The notes beneath the pieces are model-generated. The model searched no databases. It was given only the letters and a program-made list of their open reading frames with translations, and was not told the DNA's origin. Both the position numbers and the translations under genes were made by a program. A stretch of 64,000 bases of DNA from Prorocentrum cordatum. Taxonomy: Eukaryota; Sar; Dinophyceae; Prorocentrales; Prorocentraceae. This document shows positions 51,795-62,835 of the stretch, piece by piece (positions within the stretch are counted from its first letter, which is position 1; every line of letters starts with the position of its first letter). The stretch is from assembly GCA_963575745.1 (NCBI GenBank), contig CAUYUJ010015693.1, positions 341,432 through 405,431 on the forward strand, written 5' to 3'.

Positions 51795-52438
51795 TCTCCT
51801 GCTCTTCCTGCTCCTTCCCTTCCTCCTGTTCCTGCCACCGATCATGCTCCAGTTCCTCCTGCGCTTCCTTCTGCACCGCATGTTGCTCCTGCTATTCCTG
51901 CTCATGTTCCTGCTCGTGTAGCGATTCTCCCCACTCTCACTCTTGATTGCGAAGTTGCTGCTGTCGGAGGCGCGGCTGCAATGTTTCAGGTCCCTCGAGT
52001 GCGAGATTGCTGGGGGGGGGTAACGAGGAAGGAGAGGAGAAGCGTAGCAGGACGGGGAGGAGGTGGAGGAGGGGCAGGACGAGGAAGAGGAAGACGAGGT
52101 GGTGGAGGAGGAGGAGGAGGAGGATCAAGAGGAGAAGGAGGAGGAGGAGGAGGAGCAGAGGGGGAGGAGGAACGGAAGATTAGTGGGAGGAGCGGAGGGG
52201 AAATAGGCAAATATCGGATAGGGCAGGAGGGCCATTTGGGTCATGAGGGAAAGAAGGGGATGTGGGAGGAGAGGGGGAGGTTGAGGAGAGGAGAGTTGAG
52301 AGAAGAGGAGGGGACACATTTGAGCAGGGATAAATTCAGACGGAGGCAGGACGCGCAAGGAAGAGGCTATGAGAAGAACGCGGAGGAGGAGGAGGAGGAG
52401 GAGGAGGAGGAGGAGGAGGAGGGGGAAGGGGGAGGTTA
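51690..52438. repeat. CTC/CTG-rich tract then GAG-rich tracts
   Basis: Pyrimidine-rich CTGCTGCTG/CTCCTG DNA (51,690-51,920) is followed by GAG/GGA tracts (52,060-52,175 and 52,380-52,437). The two types could pair in inverted orientation. Frames of up to 333 codons here are compositional. Confidence 0.8.
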
Positions 52439-52779
52439 GCGCAAGGTTGGCGTAAAAGAGGGCGTGGTTGCAGGCACAGGAGGGAGACGAACTGAAGGAG
52501 AAACGAGAGCAAGTTACTTAGCCTGTGCAGCATCTGCAGCTTGGGTCCGGATAGCCAATCGCTTGGGTCTTATCCATGACACGCGCACTTGACCAGCATG
52601 GATTCCGCAAGCACGGGCTCCAGGATGGCACTGTCGGCGTCAGTGAGTGTCCCCTTCGGCGTGCGCTATCGGTCGCTTGTCCGAGGGCGTCTCTGCCGGC
52701 AGCACCTTTGGAGTGTGGGTCGACAGAGATTGCGAGGACGTCACACCTCGGGAGCTCCGTCGTGGGGGCGCCGAGCCCC
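52439..52779. other. Short unique stretch
   Basis: No repeat word from the families described here is obvious, and open frames on both strands lack recognisable domains. Confidence 0.4.
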
Positions 52780-53325
52780 ACGTGCGGCCCACCCGCCACC
52801 GTGCTTGAGTTGCGGGTCGTACGCCTCTAGGATAGTCGTGGGGATGTCGCGGGAGGCCTCTCGGGGGCCTCTTGGGGGCCTTTTTGCGGCTTGGGGTCTC
52901 CTGGGGGCCTCCTGGGGCCTCCTGGGGGCCTCTCGGATTTTCGGTTCGTGTTCCCCCTCTCGGGCCCTTCTTGGGGCTGTCTTTGGGCCCTCTTGAGCCG
53001 TCTTGGGCGCCTCTGGGGCCATCTTGGAGCCCTCTTGGGCCGTGTGGGAGCTCTCCTGGGTGCTTCTTGGGCCGTCTTGGGGCGGTTCTGGGGGCTCTCG
53101 GGCCGTCTTGGAGCGTCGGAAGCTCGAAAAGTAGAGGACCCCCAAATCATCGGAAACACACGGAAAATAAATGATGTTGGCCTCTCGGGGCCCTCTTGGG
53201 AAGATTCTTGGGGCTCTCTTGGGCGTCTCGGAGGCCTCTTGGGCCGTCTTGGGGCCATCTTGGGCGCCTTGGTGCGATCTTGAGGCGTTTCGGGGCCTCT
53301 TGGGGCGGGCCCTCTGGGGCCCCAG
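52780..53325 (+). repeat. TCTTGGG-family dispersed element
   Basis: It starts with GCCCACCCGCCACCGTGCTT, the boundary seen in other copies. Spacer 1 near 52,937 (GATTTTCGGTTCGTGTTCCC) and spacer 2 near 53,113 (GCGTCGGAAGCTCGAAAAGT, then AAATGATGTTGGCCTCTCG) are in the expected places. Confidence 0.85.
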
Positions 53326-54404
53326 AAATCATGCGAGAGGCCGCGCCAAGCCCCCCACAAGCCGCGCCAAGCCCAAGAATATTTGGCAAGTTGGGGCCTT
53401 GGCCCTTTAAGGACTCCACAGGAATGAAGACTTCGGCCTAGAGGGTGAGGCAAAGGACCTGAGGGCACGCCCACTCCGTGCCCAGCGGCACGGTGGCGGA
53501 CTTGGGGAGGAGCCGCTCAGGAGCGCGACCGGGGGTCTCGAGCGGGCACTCTGATGTCGGTCCTCTCCGAGCCTGGGGGGGCCACGCGACGACAGTGGGA
53601 TATACATGATCTCCCTGAGGCGTGACCTCTGCTACAGCATGTTGGCGTCGTGTGGACGCGGCGGCGACCCCGCCGCGGGCGATCAGGGTGGAGCGCCGCC
53701 TTGTAATTCCGAGGTGGGGCGGTATGGAACGATCTGGAGAGCGAATTGCCGCAGATCGCTCAGGGGTGCATGTACGATCCACGCGGTGTTGGCGGGGGAG
53801 GAGTGGCTTAGCACTGCTACTCGTTGTCCGCAAGGGCGCCCCCACTCAGAATGGTCCCCGCCCCTCTTCTTCCTGCGCGGCCGCTGCTCTGTGGTTTTTG
53901 CTGGGTACTGCGCACCTTTGTTCACCACTCGCTTACGGACGTTTCGAATGTGTTAGGTTAAAACTCTTTGGAAACAAAGAAGCTATCTTTGAGGTCGTCA
54001 CGCCACGCACCCGCCGTACCGCCCCTCTCCCCTTCTTCCTGAACTCCTGTTCGGGCCGCCCCCAAGCCCAGAGGCGGCGTTGCGCGACTGGGTGGAGTCG
54101 CAGTCCCCGAAGGTGGTGATCTTTCCAGATCCAGACATCCTGGAGGTCGAGCGGCTGTTTGCCTCGCTGCTCCTCTCCCCTCTCGTTCTTTGCTCTCCTC
54201 TTGTGCCCTTCTCTGGCCCTCACCTGAGCACCTTCCCCAGGTTCCACCTCCTCCTCGTTGGCCTCCATTCTCTTACCCCCCCTCCTCCCCCACAATCTGC
54301 TTCGATGCGGTGTACACCTGCATACCGCAGCCTGGGCTGTCGGAAGGCAAGATTCCTTTCGTTTCGCGGGGAGCACGTCCAGAGCACGTACCGTCCAGTC
54401 GTTG
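53326..54404. other. Low-repeat stretch with one coding-like segment
   Basis: The plus-strand segment about 54,060-54,185 reads PPSPEAALRDWVESQSPKVV then IFPDPDILEVERLFASLLLS. It looks like a helical exon and is followed by a pyrimidine-rich stretch. No family is recognised and the frame soon enters the next TCTTGGG element. The rest has overlapping frames on both strands without domains. Confidence 0.3.
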
Positions 54405-54945
54405 TCGGGCCTCTGGGAACTTCTTGGAGGCCCAGAGGCATCTGGGAGGCCTCTTGGGGACCTCTGGGAGGCCTCTTAGGGGCCTCTCGGAGCCCCGTGT
54501 GGGCGTCTTGGGGGCGCTCTTGCGCTGTCTGGTCCCTTCGGAGATTGTCTTGGGGTACTCTTGGGCCGTCTTGGGGGCCCCTTGGGGCATCTCGGCGGCC
54601 TCTTTGGGCTGCCTGGGGCCCTCTTGGGCCGTTTTGGGGCCCTCTTGAAGGCTTCTTGGGCCTTCTGGGGGGCACTTCGGAGGCTGTTTAGGCCGTCCTG
54701 GACCTCAGAGAGTCGAAATGGGCGGGAACGCTGAAATCTTCAAACAAGCATAGGACGACCAAATCTTTGGGCTTCTGGAGGCGCTCTTGGGGATCCTCTC
54801 GGGGCCGTCTTGGGCCTTCTTGGGGCCTTGCTGGGCCCCCTTGGGGCCATCTTGGGCCGTCTTGGGGCCGTCTTGGCCCGCGCAGAGACCATCTTGAGCC
54901 GTCCTGACGCCCTCGTGGCCCCCACGAGGCCCAAGAAGCCGAAAT
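54405..54945 (+). repeat. TCTTGGG-family dispersed element
   Basis: Arrays of GGCCTCTTGGGG with a spacer near 54,712 (GAGTCGAAATGGGCGGGAAC). The left boundary word is not present, so this copy is probably 5'-truncated. Confidence 0.8.
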
Positions 54946-55299
54946 CATAGATTTCACATAGGTTTTGGTAGGTGTTCAGGCCCAGAAGGGGTCCACCGGA
55001 TGTGGCGTGACCCCTGGGGCGGGTTCGGGGGGGAGATAGTAGTGTCACACAATACAATATGTAGCAATTATACAACAATTGGATACATCGGGTACGTTGC
55101 GTTATCGCCTCCGCAGAAAACGCTGCCGCTCAGCACGTCACTTCTGGACGTGGATTCTATAGGCTTGCGCCACACCCGCCGACCCATATATAAACTATTG
55201 TGCCTCCAGGATTGCATTTCACAAGGCTTGTCCGAATCATGACACGGCGCTCGACATCTTTCCTGTTGCTTCGTTGCTGTTATCGTACCTCTTGGTGCT
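54946..55299. other. AT-richer spacer, no gene recognised
   Basis: Includes ATACAATATGTAGCAATTATACAACAATTGG-like low-GC DNA near 55,050-55,090 and TATATAAA near 55,186. No coding frame stands out. Confidence 0.4.
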
Positions 55300-55920
55300 C
55301 TTTTGTCGCCTTGTGGTGGCATCTTGGCCTGTCTGCAGGCCATCTCCGGCCTCCTCGAGGCATGTTGGGCCAAGTTTTGGGGCCTCTTGGGGGCTTCCTG
55401 GGGACTTCTTGGAGGCCTTTGAGGTTCTCTTGGGGATCCCTCAGGGTCTCTTGGGGTGTTCTTGGGGCAGGCTGGGGGCGTCTTGGGGCCGAAGGCTCGA
55501 AAAAGTGCCCTCTGGACTCCGTCTTGGAGCCGTTTGGGGGCCCTCTTGGGTTGTCTTGGGGGCTTCGTGGGCTGTTGTTGGACCCTCTCCGACCCTTCTT
55601 GGGGGCCCCTTTGACCGTCTGGGGGCGACGATGAAGGTTTCTTTGCCCGTCTGGGACGTTGTGATCACCGGATAGGCGAGCATGCGAAAAATCCTTAATT
55701 TCCGAAGGGGAATCGGGCGACTTTTGTTTCTTGGGACCCTCTTGGGGCGCATCTTGAGGGCCTTTTGGGGCGTCTTGGCAGCTTCGGAGGCCGCCTGGAG
55801 GCCATCGTGGGCGTCCAGGGGCGACATTTCGGCGAATCGTGGCCCCCTGGGACCGTCTGGCGAGCTTTTTGGGTCTTCTTGGCTAGTTTTGGAGCCCTCC
55901 GCTCCCCCGTGGCGCGTTCG
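55300..55920 (+). repeat. TCTTGGG-family dispersed element
   Basis: Array 1 is followed by spacer 1 near 55,493 (GAAGGCTCGAAAAAGTGCCC), array 2, a spacer near 55,678 (GAGCATGCGAAAAATCC) and array 3 with GGCCTTTTGGGG units. Confidence 0.8.
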
Positions 55921-57590
55921 GTCGGGGGCGGCCAGGGGGGGTCAAATTGCCAGTTTGGAGTCCCTGGGGGTGGGGGGGTGGGGGGGGGATCATTTCACAC
56001 GCCTAGAGACCCACGAGGGGCCGGCGGACTTCCAGATACGCCTAGGGACTCCAAGAGACATCAAGACCGGCTGTTCACCTCCACGATCAGGCGGGCTGCT
56101 CCACCGCCGCTGACGGCACTGGCACACCGAAATTTGGAAGCGGCGCCACCAGCGGCGGCGTGCGGGGCACGCTGGCGGCCCCCCCGAGTGGCCCGCCCTG
56201 CCTGCGGCAGCGGCTGCAGCGGGCACAGAAAACGGCTGCTCTACACCGCCAGATCGGCTGCTCGGCGCCACCGCCGGTTCTGTGCGTTTGGCGTGGCGGG
56301 TTCCCGCTCCCGGAAGATCAGCTTGGGCCCTAGAAGCTTCCTCTTGTACTCGCACGGAAGGCCCTCCGCACAGGGATCCCGTGATGGTCACAGCTGTGCG
56401 ATCACACCTGCGTGCTTGTGCGCGCGCTTTCCACTTGACGTCGTTGGCTCTTTATCATCGGCGAATGCAAGTCGTGAAAAGGGATGAGCGCGCCGAACGG
56501 TGGCGTGCACGTCTGCCCAGCAAGCGCACAGTGACGATGCACCCAGGCTGCCGTGCCTTACGAAGATCTTGGGCGAGTGTCTTACTAGGATGCGTGTTGA
56601 CCCCCTTGTGGGCGATATAATCGGCATGGCACACCTGCCGCGATGACACACCAGCGTTTTGAAAGTTCAAACCATCGTGCGATGCACAGTGCCACGCAGC
56701 TGCGGTAATTCCGAAACATGGAAGCACGTTGCTCGACACAAGTCGACGCCTTGTGCTGGCAACCGGATAATACTTCATGCATGCTCAATCAACTTCGTTT
56801 CTGAAGGCCTGTGCAAACGATGTTTATGGTGTCTTTTCTACCATATCCGATAACATTATTAATGCCAAGCGATGTGTGTGTGTATGTCTGAGCCCACTAA
56901 CAGGAATCCAAAGCCTGCGCATGCACAAGTCCTAAGAAGTGATATCTGTCTCGGACCAGCCAAGCGATTTACCAGTTCGGGGGGGGGGGGGCAATTGAAG
57001 CACACTGTGTTCTGCAAGCGTGCGCAAGTCTTACATCATAGTTTAAAGACTTTCGGCGATCTACCTTCGGGCCGTCGGGCCAGCAGTACAAAGCTGACAG
57101 ATCCCAACATGATGCTTGTGAGGAAGCTCCAGGCTATTCACTCTTTGCGGTGTCCGTTGAAGACGGTCCGAGACAGCTTCGTGCATACATCATATGACAT
57201 ATGAAGTGTCGGGGTCCGCTAGTAAAATGTTTGGTTATCCTGAAACCGCACCTGGTATCTTTTGTGGAGGACTTGACGGCCAAATTACAGTTCTCCAGTC
57301 GGTCAAATGCTCAGGCTACAACATGTGTGAGCGGGGGCTAGAAAATGGGTTCCTGCCTACAGGCCTGGATGTGGCCTGGGTGTGGTTTCGTGTTGGGCGC
57401 CATCCTCCACAAACGATGAGGGCCCCATCTATTCTGATTCGCGCGTCCCGCCCAGCCGCCACCGCCGCAGCCCCCTAGGCACTTCGACGCCTGCGCGGAT
57501 CACACTTGACACATGTAATCAGAAAAGGATTTTAGACTGGCGCAGTAGGCGTAGTGGGACTCAGTCAACCTGTATTGGGCCGACCGCGAT
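55921..57590 (+). other. Least repetitive stretch, unassigned frames
   Basis: Starts with a G-rich run (55,960-55,990). From about 56,400 the composition is balanced. The plus frames 56,282-56,620, 56,872-57,204 (110 codons, with DPNMMLVRKLQAIHSLRCPL) and 57,194-57,478 (94 codons, starting MTYEVSGSASKMFGYPETAP, with GLENGFLPTGLDVAWVWFRV) are non-repetitive. The last two overlap by 11 bp. I recognise no family. They may be exons or an old pseudogene. Confidence 0.25.
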
Positions 57591-58315
57591 CTCAACAAGG
57601 AGGAGGCGGAGGTGGGCTTACGAGGGGGGAGCGGACGAGGAGGAGAGAAGGAGGAGGACGAGGAGGCGGCGGCGGAGCCGGAGAGGCGGAGGCCTTTGCT
57701 TCTCCCTCGTGGCCTGCCTCATTTTGAAAGCGTCTTCAGCCGGCGTCCGGCCAGCCGTGCTGTTTTCACAACGTGAAGATGTTTATGTTGGTTCGTCTTC
57801 CTCCCTCCTCTCCTAATTGTTTACAGCAATATTTGGGGGGGGGGCAGAGAGGGAGGCCAGAGCGGGGGAAGGAAGGCGGGGGTGAGGTGGAGACTGGGGC
57901 AGCGGCGGCGGTGGTGGAGAGAAGACAGGGAGCATGAGGAGGAAGAGCAGCAGGAGGAGGGAGAAACTGATGGGGCAGATGAGGGGGAAAGGTGGGAAGG
58001 ACAGAGGAGGACGAGGAGCCAGAGAACGAGGAAAAGGAGGAAGAGGCAAAGGACGGAGAGAGGAGATGTTTCCCGCGCCAGGCCCACTTGCAAGGGATCC
58101 GCAGGACTAAAGTGGATCCCACGGGCTGAAACTCAGGCCGGTTACCTGCCAGGCCGTTTTCTGTGTCGGGCAGGGCAGCAGGGCTCGTAACACCTCATCG
58201 TCGTCCTCTCCTTCCCCCCCTTCTCCTTCGTCTTCTCCTGCGCCCTCCTCCCCTTCCCCCTTCATCCTCTCCCTTCCCCATCCGCATCCTCCTCCTTTTC
58301 GTTTTCCTCCGCAGC
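57591..58315. repeat. Purine-rich then pyrimidine-rich tracts
   Basis: GGAGGAGGCGG DNA at 57,595-57,690 and GGGGGAAGG/GAGGAGG DNA at 57,832-58,060 are followed by TCCTTCCCC and CTCCTCC DNA at 58,200-58,310. Confidence 0.75.
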
Positions 58316-58940
58316 AGCTTTGACCCGAACCGCCCCCACTCGATCCACGTTGGCTCAGGCCGCGGCCACACACCCTGGGCGAAATCACCCAGCGGGTCAG
58401 TGGCGGCGAAAGACCGGCCTTCAGGTCGGGAGGCGACACGACAGGCAGGAGTTGAGCTCGCGCGCGCCCTATGGATCTAGTGTTCGGATATAGTGACGCT
58501 GAGGACTTAGCAACAAAGGAAGCCATAGCAGTAGCTTTGAGTTGCCGGCGCTCCAGAAGTATCCACAACGCGCACAGCCTCGCAAGCACGCCACGGACAA
58601 CACGAGCACACAGTACATTATGTTCTGGCGAGGGGGCCTCACAGAGGGCCTCACACCTCAACCACCTGGGGGGATAGGGGGGACCCGGGACCCCTTCCTC
58701 CCTTTCGCCGCACCTCCCCCTCCCCCGGCCCCTGGCAGGGCAGGGTGGGGAGCATGCCAGCGTTGGTTGGCCGAACGTGCTATTGGGAGTGGGAAGAGGG
58801 CGGCGATGAGGGAGCACAGAAGGAATGGAGAACGGGGGAATGTGATCTGTGCACGCGTCCTCTCTCCACCCGGAGCTGACACTCCGCGAACAGGCGCGAG
58901 AGAAGAGAGATGAGAATCCAGGCGGGGTAAGTGGGGGCAA
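58107..58940 (-). CDS. Unassigned 277-codon open frame
   Basis: The C-terminal third is Glu/Gly-rich from a pyrimidine tract. The middle has FVAKSSASLYPNTRSIGRAR and LLERRQLKATAMAS, which are not simple repeats. Overlapping plus frames exist. No domain is recognised; probably non-coding. Confidence 0.12.
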   Translation of the reverse strand: MPPLTPPGFSSLFSRACSRSVSSGWREDACTDHIPPFSIPSVLPHRRPLPTPNSTFGQPTLACSPPCPARGRGRGRCGEREEGVPGPPYPPRWLRCEALCEAPSPEHNVLCARVVRGVLARLCALWILLERRQLKATAMASFVAKSSASLYPNTRSIGRARAQLLPVVSPPDLKAGLSPPLTRWVISPRVCGRGLSQRGSSGGGSGQSCCGGKRKGGGCGWGRERMKGEGEEGAGEDEGEGGEGEDDDEVLRALLPCPTQKTAWQVTGLSFSPWDPL

Positions 58941-59297
58941 CAGGCGAGGTGGGCGCGGACGTGGTTCCCGGCGGGCCGCCTGCGTCTGCGAGCAGGTCCC
59001 AGCTGCTCAATCAGCGCGCAGAGCCTTCTCGATGGACAAGAAGCCTCTCGATGAATGGAGCCTGGAGCCCCGGTGCGACTGCATTGTCCTGTCCCATCCT
59101 CCTCAGGACCCTCCTGGGAGGGTGTGGTCCTGCTGGGTACAGGCGGCCCAGATTAGTAGGTCGACCCTGCCAGATCAAGGGTACCCTTGTGTCCTGTGTC
59201 TCGCGACCCGTGCTTCGTACATTCCTGTGGCGATGTGGCCCCCGGAAGGGTCTTTTGTCCTCTCGCGTGTCCTGTCCAATCAAGTCCGACTGTAGGG

Positions 59298-59457
59298 TTA
59301 AGTCGGGCCTGTCCCTCTACAGGAGGGATATTCAAAAATAGTCAACAGATAGTCTGGGGACTTTTTTTGGAGTATTGTTTGTCAATTTTGGTGTATTGTT
59401 TGACTATGTTTCATTTTTCTTCCAAAATCCCCCTGTAGGAGGACAGGCCCGACTTGA
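59298..59457. mobile_element. MITE-A, copy 2
   Basis: A 160-bp element. The left end is TTAAGTCGGGCCTGTCCCTC, the right end reads GAGGACAGGCCCGACTTGA, complementary apart from one terminal change. CCCCCTGTAG and CTACAGGAGGG lie inside, as in copy 1. The target-site duplication is CTGTAGGG (59,290-59,297) and CTGTAAGG (59,458-59,465), one mismatch in 8 bp. The interior is AT-rich and diverged from copy 1, so the ends are the conserved part. Confidence 0.85.
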
Positions 59458-59465
59458 CTGTAAGG

Positions 59466-60084
59466 GGGTGGGGAGACTGGCCCACGGCGGCCGGCCTAGC
59501 CCCGCGCGCCTGTAGGTCCAGGGCCTCGAGAGGCTGCTGGCGGCCAGCAGCGTGGACCCGCTCGCAGGTCTGCTGCTCTACCAGTGAGCTCGGCGGACTG
59601 CAGCAGGGAGCGGCGTGGAGGGGACGAGAGACGAGCTCGCGCCAGACGAAAGGGGGGGACAGGGAAAGGGCGGGTACGAGATCTGCTGCGTGCAGCTGGT
59701 TGCAGCCCCCCCGAGGGGCCCACTCCTCGATACATGGCCGCCTCTCACGCCGGGAGGCGCCGGGAAAATCAGCCACGTGAGCTGATTCTCAACCCCCCCC
59801 ATTGCTATCCCCCCCTTTCGCCCGGCCCGACGAACAGAACGAGGGGGAGTGAGGGGGGGGGAGGAGAAGGGGGGCGCGGGGAGGGAGAGTTTGGGAGGGG
59901 AGGGAAAGGGGAGGGGGGCGGGCGTGAGACAGGAGGCGGAGCGGAGGGTGGAGGAAGAGGAGATGCACGATGAGGATCAGCAAGTAGGTGGTCGATGAGC
60001 TAAAAGCACGAGCACGGACAAACAGGACACCCAGGCAGGGGGGATCATTGGTGGTCTGTTTGGTGCGGCATTAGGAGAGGGAAG
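59466..60084. other. GC-rich spacer and G-rich tract
   Basis: The first half is unique GC-rich DNA. From about 59,840 to 59,960 it is GGGGAGGG-rich. No gene is recognised. Confidence 0.4.
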
Positions 60085-60125
60085 AGAGAGAGAGTGAGTG
60101 AGAGAGAGAGAGAGAGAGAAAGAGG
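60085..60125 (+). repeat. (GA)n microsatellite
   Basis: GAGAGAGA with GAGTGAGTGA interruptions. Confidence 0.9.
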
Positions 60126-60515
60126 AATCCGCAACATCAAACATACGACAACATAACAACACAGCAAGGGAGGGACATATAGAGGGTACACACGCACATC
60201 TACGTATGCAGATGTGTGAATATATGTATAAGACTGGTCAAAAGGCCGATGAGGAGGTCGGGGGGAATTTGATGACGAGACAACCATCGGGCCAACCGTC
60301 TCCATCGAATGACCTCTACAGGTCTGTCTAAATATCGAGATCACGACGTATCGACCTCTATCATTGTAGTTCGATTGACCTCAATATTTATATTTATGTC
60401 GACCTTACATCTGCAGATCGACCAGTCCAATTATCAATTGGTCGATGTCACGATCTATCCATCGATCTCAAACTATATTTATCGATCGCACTGGATTGTC
60501 CGTTCGTGCCCCCTC
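60126..60515. other. AT-richer spacer with ATCGACC words
   Basis: Dense in ATCGA, GTCGAC and TCGACC words from 60,335 to 60,490, without a fixed period. No gene is seen. Confidence 0.45.
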
Positions 60516-60845
60516 TCTTGAGCCCATGTTGGGGCCGTCTTGGGCCATCTTGGGCGCCTCTTGGGCTGCCTTAGGGCGCACTTAGGCTGTCTTGTGGCTG
60601 TCTTGGAGTCTTCTTTAGCCGTTCTGGGGTGGTCTTGGGGGCCTCTTATGCCGCTTTGGAGAATCGGGAAGCCGAACAGGCGAGAAAGCTACAAACCTTC
60701 AAAAACCTTAGACACATACATGAGGTTGGCCTCTTCGGACCCTCTTGGGAGGCCTCTTGGGGCGTCTTGGAGGCCTCCTGGGCCGTCTGGGATCCATCTT
60801 GAGCGTGTTGGAGCGATCGTTCGGCGTCTCAGGGGGGAGATGAGA
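60516..60845 (+). repeat. TCTTGGG-family element, 5'-truncated
   Basis: Begins at spacer 1 (TTGTCCGTTCGTGCCCCCTC). Array 2 follows, then spacer 2 near 60,665 (AATCGGGAAGCCGAACAGGC, then ATGAGGTTGGCCTCTTCGG), and array 3 to about 60,835. Confidence 0.8.
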
Positions 60846-61491
60846 GGAGCCTCCCATCCTGGAAGAGCAGCAAGGGCCGAGCTGATTTGCTTTTCTTGCC
60901 TGCCCCCTTTGCGTGTCATTGCCCTGGTGTGCATCTGCATGTGCACTTAGACTACTATGCGGCTGCAGACGCAGACATGGCTGTGTACGTAGAGAGAGAG
61001 AGGCCTTTCTAAAATGAGTCGGGTGTCCTGGTGGCTTGTTTTGTTTTGACTCAAGAAAGGAATGCAGACGTGCATGCGGGAAGGGCTGAGCAGGGTAAGG
61101 ATGTGAAGATACACGTGCAGGCGGGAAGGGGGATAGGAGGATGATGCGTTGGACGACGAAGACATGTGAAAGTCGAAGGGTGAGGAGGAGGTGCATGGGG
61201 ATAAGCATGAGCCGGACCATACGAATTGGATGATGGATTGGATGGGGTATCCGAGAATGATTGGGAGGGCAAGGTGGAGGAGCGCGAGAGACGTGGGTAG
61301 AAGACGTGCGCCCCGCGGCTTGCACCTCGTCTTTGGGCGCCACGCTAATTCGCGAATTTATAGTTATTTCAATGCACGGAGGGCATGCAGACACGAGCGA
61401 ACGAGCGCAGTTGCGCGCATCCGATTTAGGTGGAGGCGTTGGTTTCGCCAGTGAAAGCGATGATGCGCATGCCAGGCTCAGGGTTCCGCGC
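60846..61491. other. Low-repeat stretch, no gene recognised
   Basis: Balanced composition with frames on both strands. A long minus frame (60,708-61,988) crosses it, but it is fed by the GAG/CTC palindrome to its right. Confidence 0.4.
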
Positions 61492-61831
61492 TCGCACTGC
61501 TGCCAAGGGGAAGTGGAAGCGGGAGGAGGAGGAGGAGGAGGAGGAGGAGGAGGAGGAGGAGGAAGTGGCAATTGCCCGAGCCTCTGGGGGTGCTGCTCCT
61601 CCGCTCTCGCTGCGCCGCGGGGCATGCTCCGCCATCGCGCCGTGCCAGATGGGGCCTGGGCGGCGGTGCTTGTAATGCTTGGGGGGGAGGGTCCACGAAC
61701 CCCTCCTCCTCCCCTCCTCCTCCTCCTCCTCCTCCTCCTCCTCCTCCTCCTCCTCCCCCTGCCCCTCCTCCTCCTCCTCCTCCTCCTCCTCCTCCTCCTC
61801 CCGCTTCCACTTCCCCTTGGCAGCAGTGCGA
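61492..61831. repeat. Perfect 32-bp inverted repeat with GAG/CTC arms
   Basis: TCGCACTGCTGCCAAGGGGA at 61,492 continues for 32 bp and recurs as its exact reverse complement at 61,800-61,831. Inside each arm lies a GAG tract (61,520-61,562) or CTC tract (61,703-61,800). The stem can therefore extend to at least 70 bp. The loop of about 130 bp is unique. As a result, both strands encode the same HCCQGEVEAGGG-type peptide. Confidence 0.9.
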
Positions 61832-62229
61832 GGAGCTGATGCGCGTCTTCACTTTTCGTTTGGAAGGCCACGCGCGCAGGAGGCTGGAGGAAACAGTGCA
61901 CGCACGTTGGGCCCTGTGTGTCGAGCAGTGTTTTTTTTTCTCCGCAGGAAGCGCAGCTCCTCCGCCGCCACGAGAATGCGGCCACCATGCAGCGCGCCTC
62001 CCGTGCGGCGACGGGGCCCCGGCAGAACGCTGCGTCAGTGGCCGTGCGCCCGCGACGAGAGAGGAGACGTCGAAGGGACCTGTTGGGCCGCGGGGCCCCA
62101 GCACCACGTTCTGTTCAAGCATGGTTCTGCGCAAGTTTCGGGTGAACACCGCCCCTGATAGTTTTTTGGGGGAGGGAGCCTCGAGAGAGAGCCACACCTT
62201 CGAAGCCTCTGCCGAACTGCGTGGCCACT
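61832..62229. other. Unique stretch with possible splice acceptor
   Basis: On the plus strand a T run and TTTTTTTTTCTCCGCAG lie at 61,929-61,948, which looks like a 3' splice site. The following frame is not recognisable as an exon. On the minus strand a CASCGEKK..CVHC pattern appears at the same place, probably by chance. Confidence 0.25.
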
Positions 62230-62590
62230 TCGCAGCGACGGCTTCGCTGGAGGCTTCCCCCAAAACACGATTTCGAGCGAACTCGACACTTCCGGGCTCG
62301 ATTTCGAGACGGCGCTCCCGCCCAAGACTTCCTCCAAACTAGTTTTCGAAACCTGTCTGGTTCGATTTCAAAATGGCGCTCCTGCCCAGGACTTCCTCCG
62401 AAACAGAGTTCGGAGCCTTTCGGGTTCGGTTTCGAGATGGCGCTCCCGCCCAGGACTACCTGAAAACTGGAATTCGACACCTTCCTGGTTCGATTTCGAA
62501 ATTGCGTTCCCGTCCAGGACTTGCTCGAACATATAGGTCGGCACTTCTTCAGCTCGAATTCAGAATGGCGCTCCCGCCTAAGACTCGTTT
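62230..62590 (+). repeat. 64-bp tandem repeat array
   Basis: The word TTCGATTTCGAAATGGCG or a close variant begins at 62,297, 62,361, 62,425, 62,489 and 62,553, exactly 64 bp apart each time, followed by CTCCCGCCCAGGACTTCC. A partial older unit lies to the left. The period is not a multiple of three, so it does not encode a repeat protein. Confidence 0.92.
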
Positions 62591-62835
62591 TGGCTGAAGC
62601 ACGAAGCGGGTTAAAACTTTCTAAGCGCCGATGTATCGAACCAGCATAGGGCCCGTCACACACATATTCACACACGCACACACGCACACACTAACCGCTG
62701 CACAGTACGGTTGCAGACTTCTGTTTCCAAACCACCTTGCGTTGTCGGGTCACAGTTTTTAAGTGACAGCGCTCCACGTCGTTGCCCATCCCCCCTCCTC
62801 CCTTCCTCATCCCTCCCTCTGCCGTCCACGTGTCC
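62591..62835. other. Short spacer with CACA run
   Basis: A (CA)-rich stretch at about 62,658-62,690, otherwise unique. No gene is seen. Confidence 0.45.

Noticed and set aside
60520-60545. Second spliced-leader-like match on the minus strand near CTTGAGCCC
   Set aside because: Only the first eight bases agree with the complement of the leader; the rest belongs to the TCTTGGG family.
60708-61988. 426-codon minus-strand open frame with a CxxC pattern near its start
   Set aside because: The middle is poly-Arg and poly-Pro from GAG/CTC tracts of a palindrome. The CxxC pair lies opposite a T run and is probably chance.
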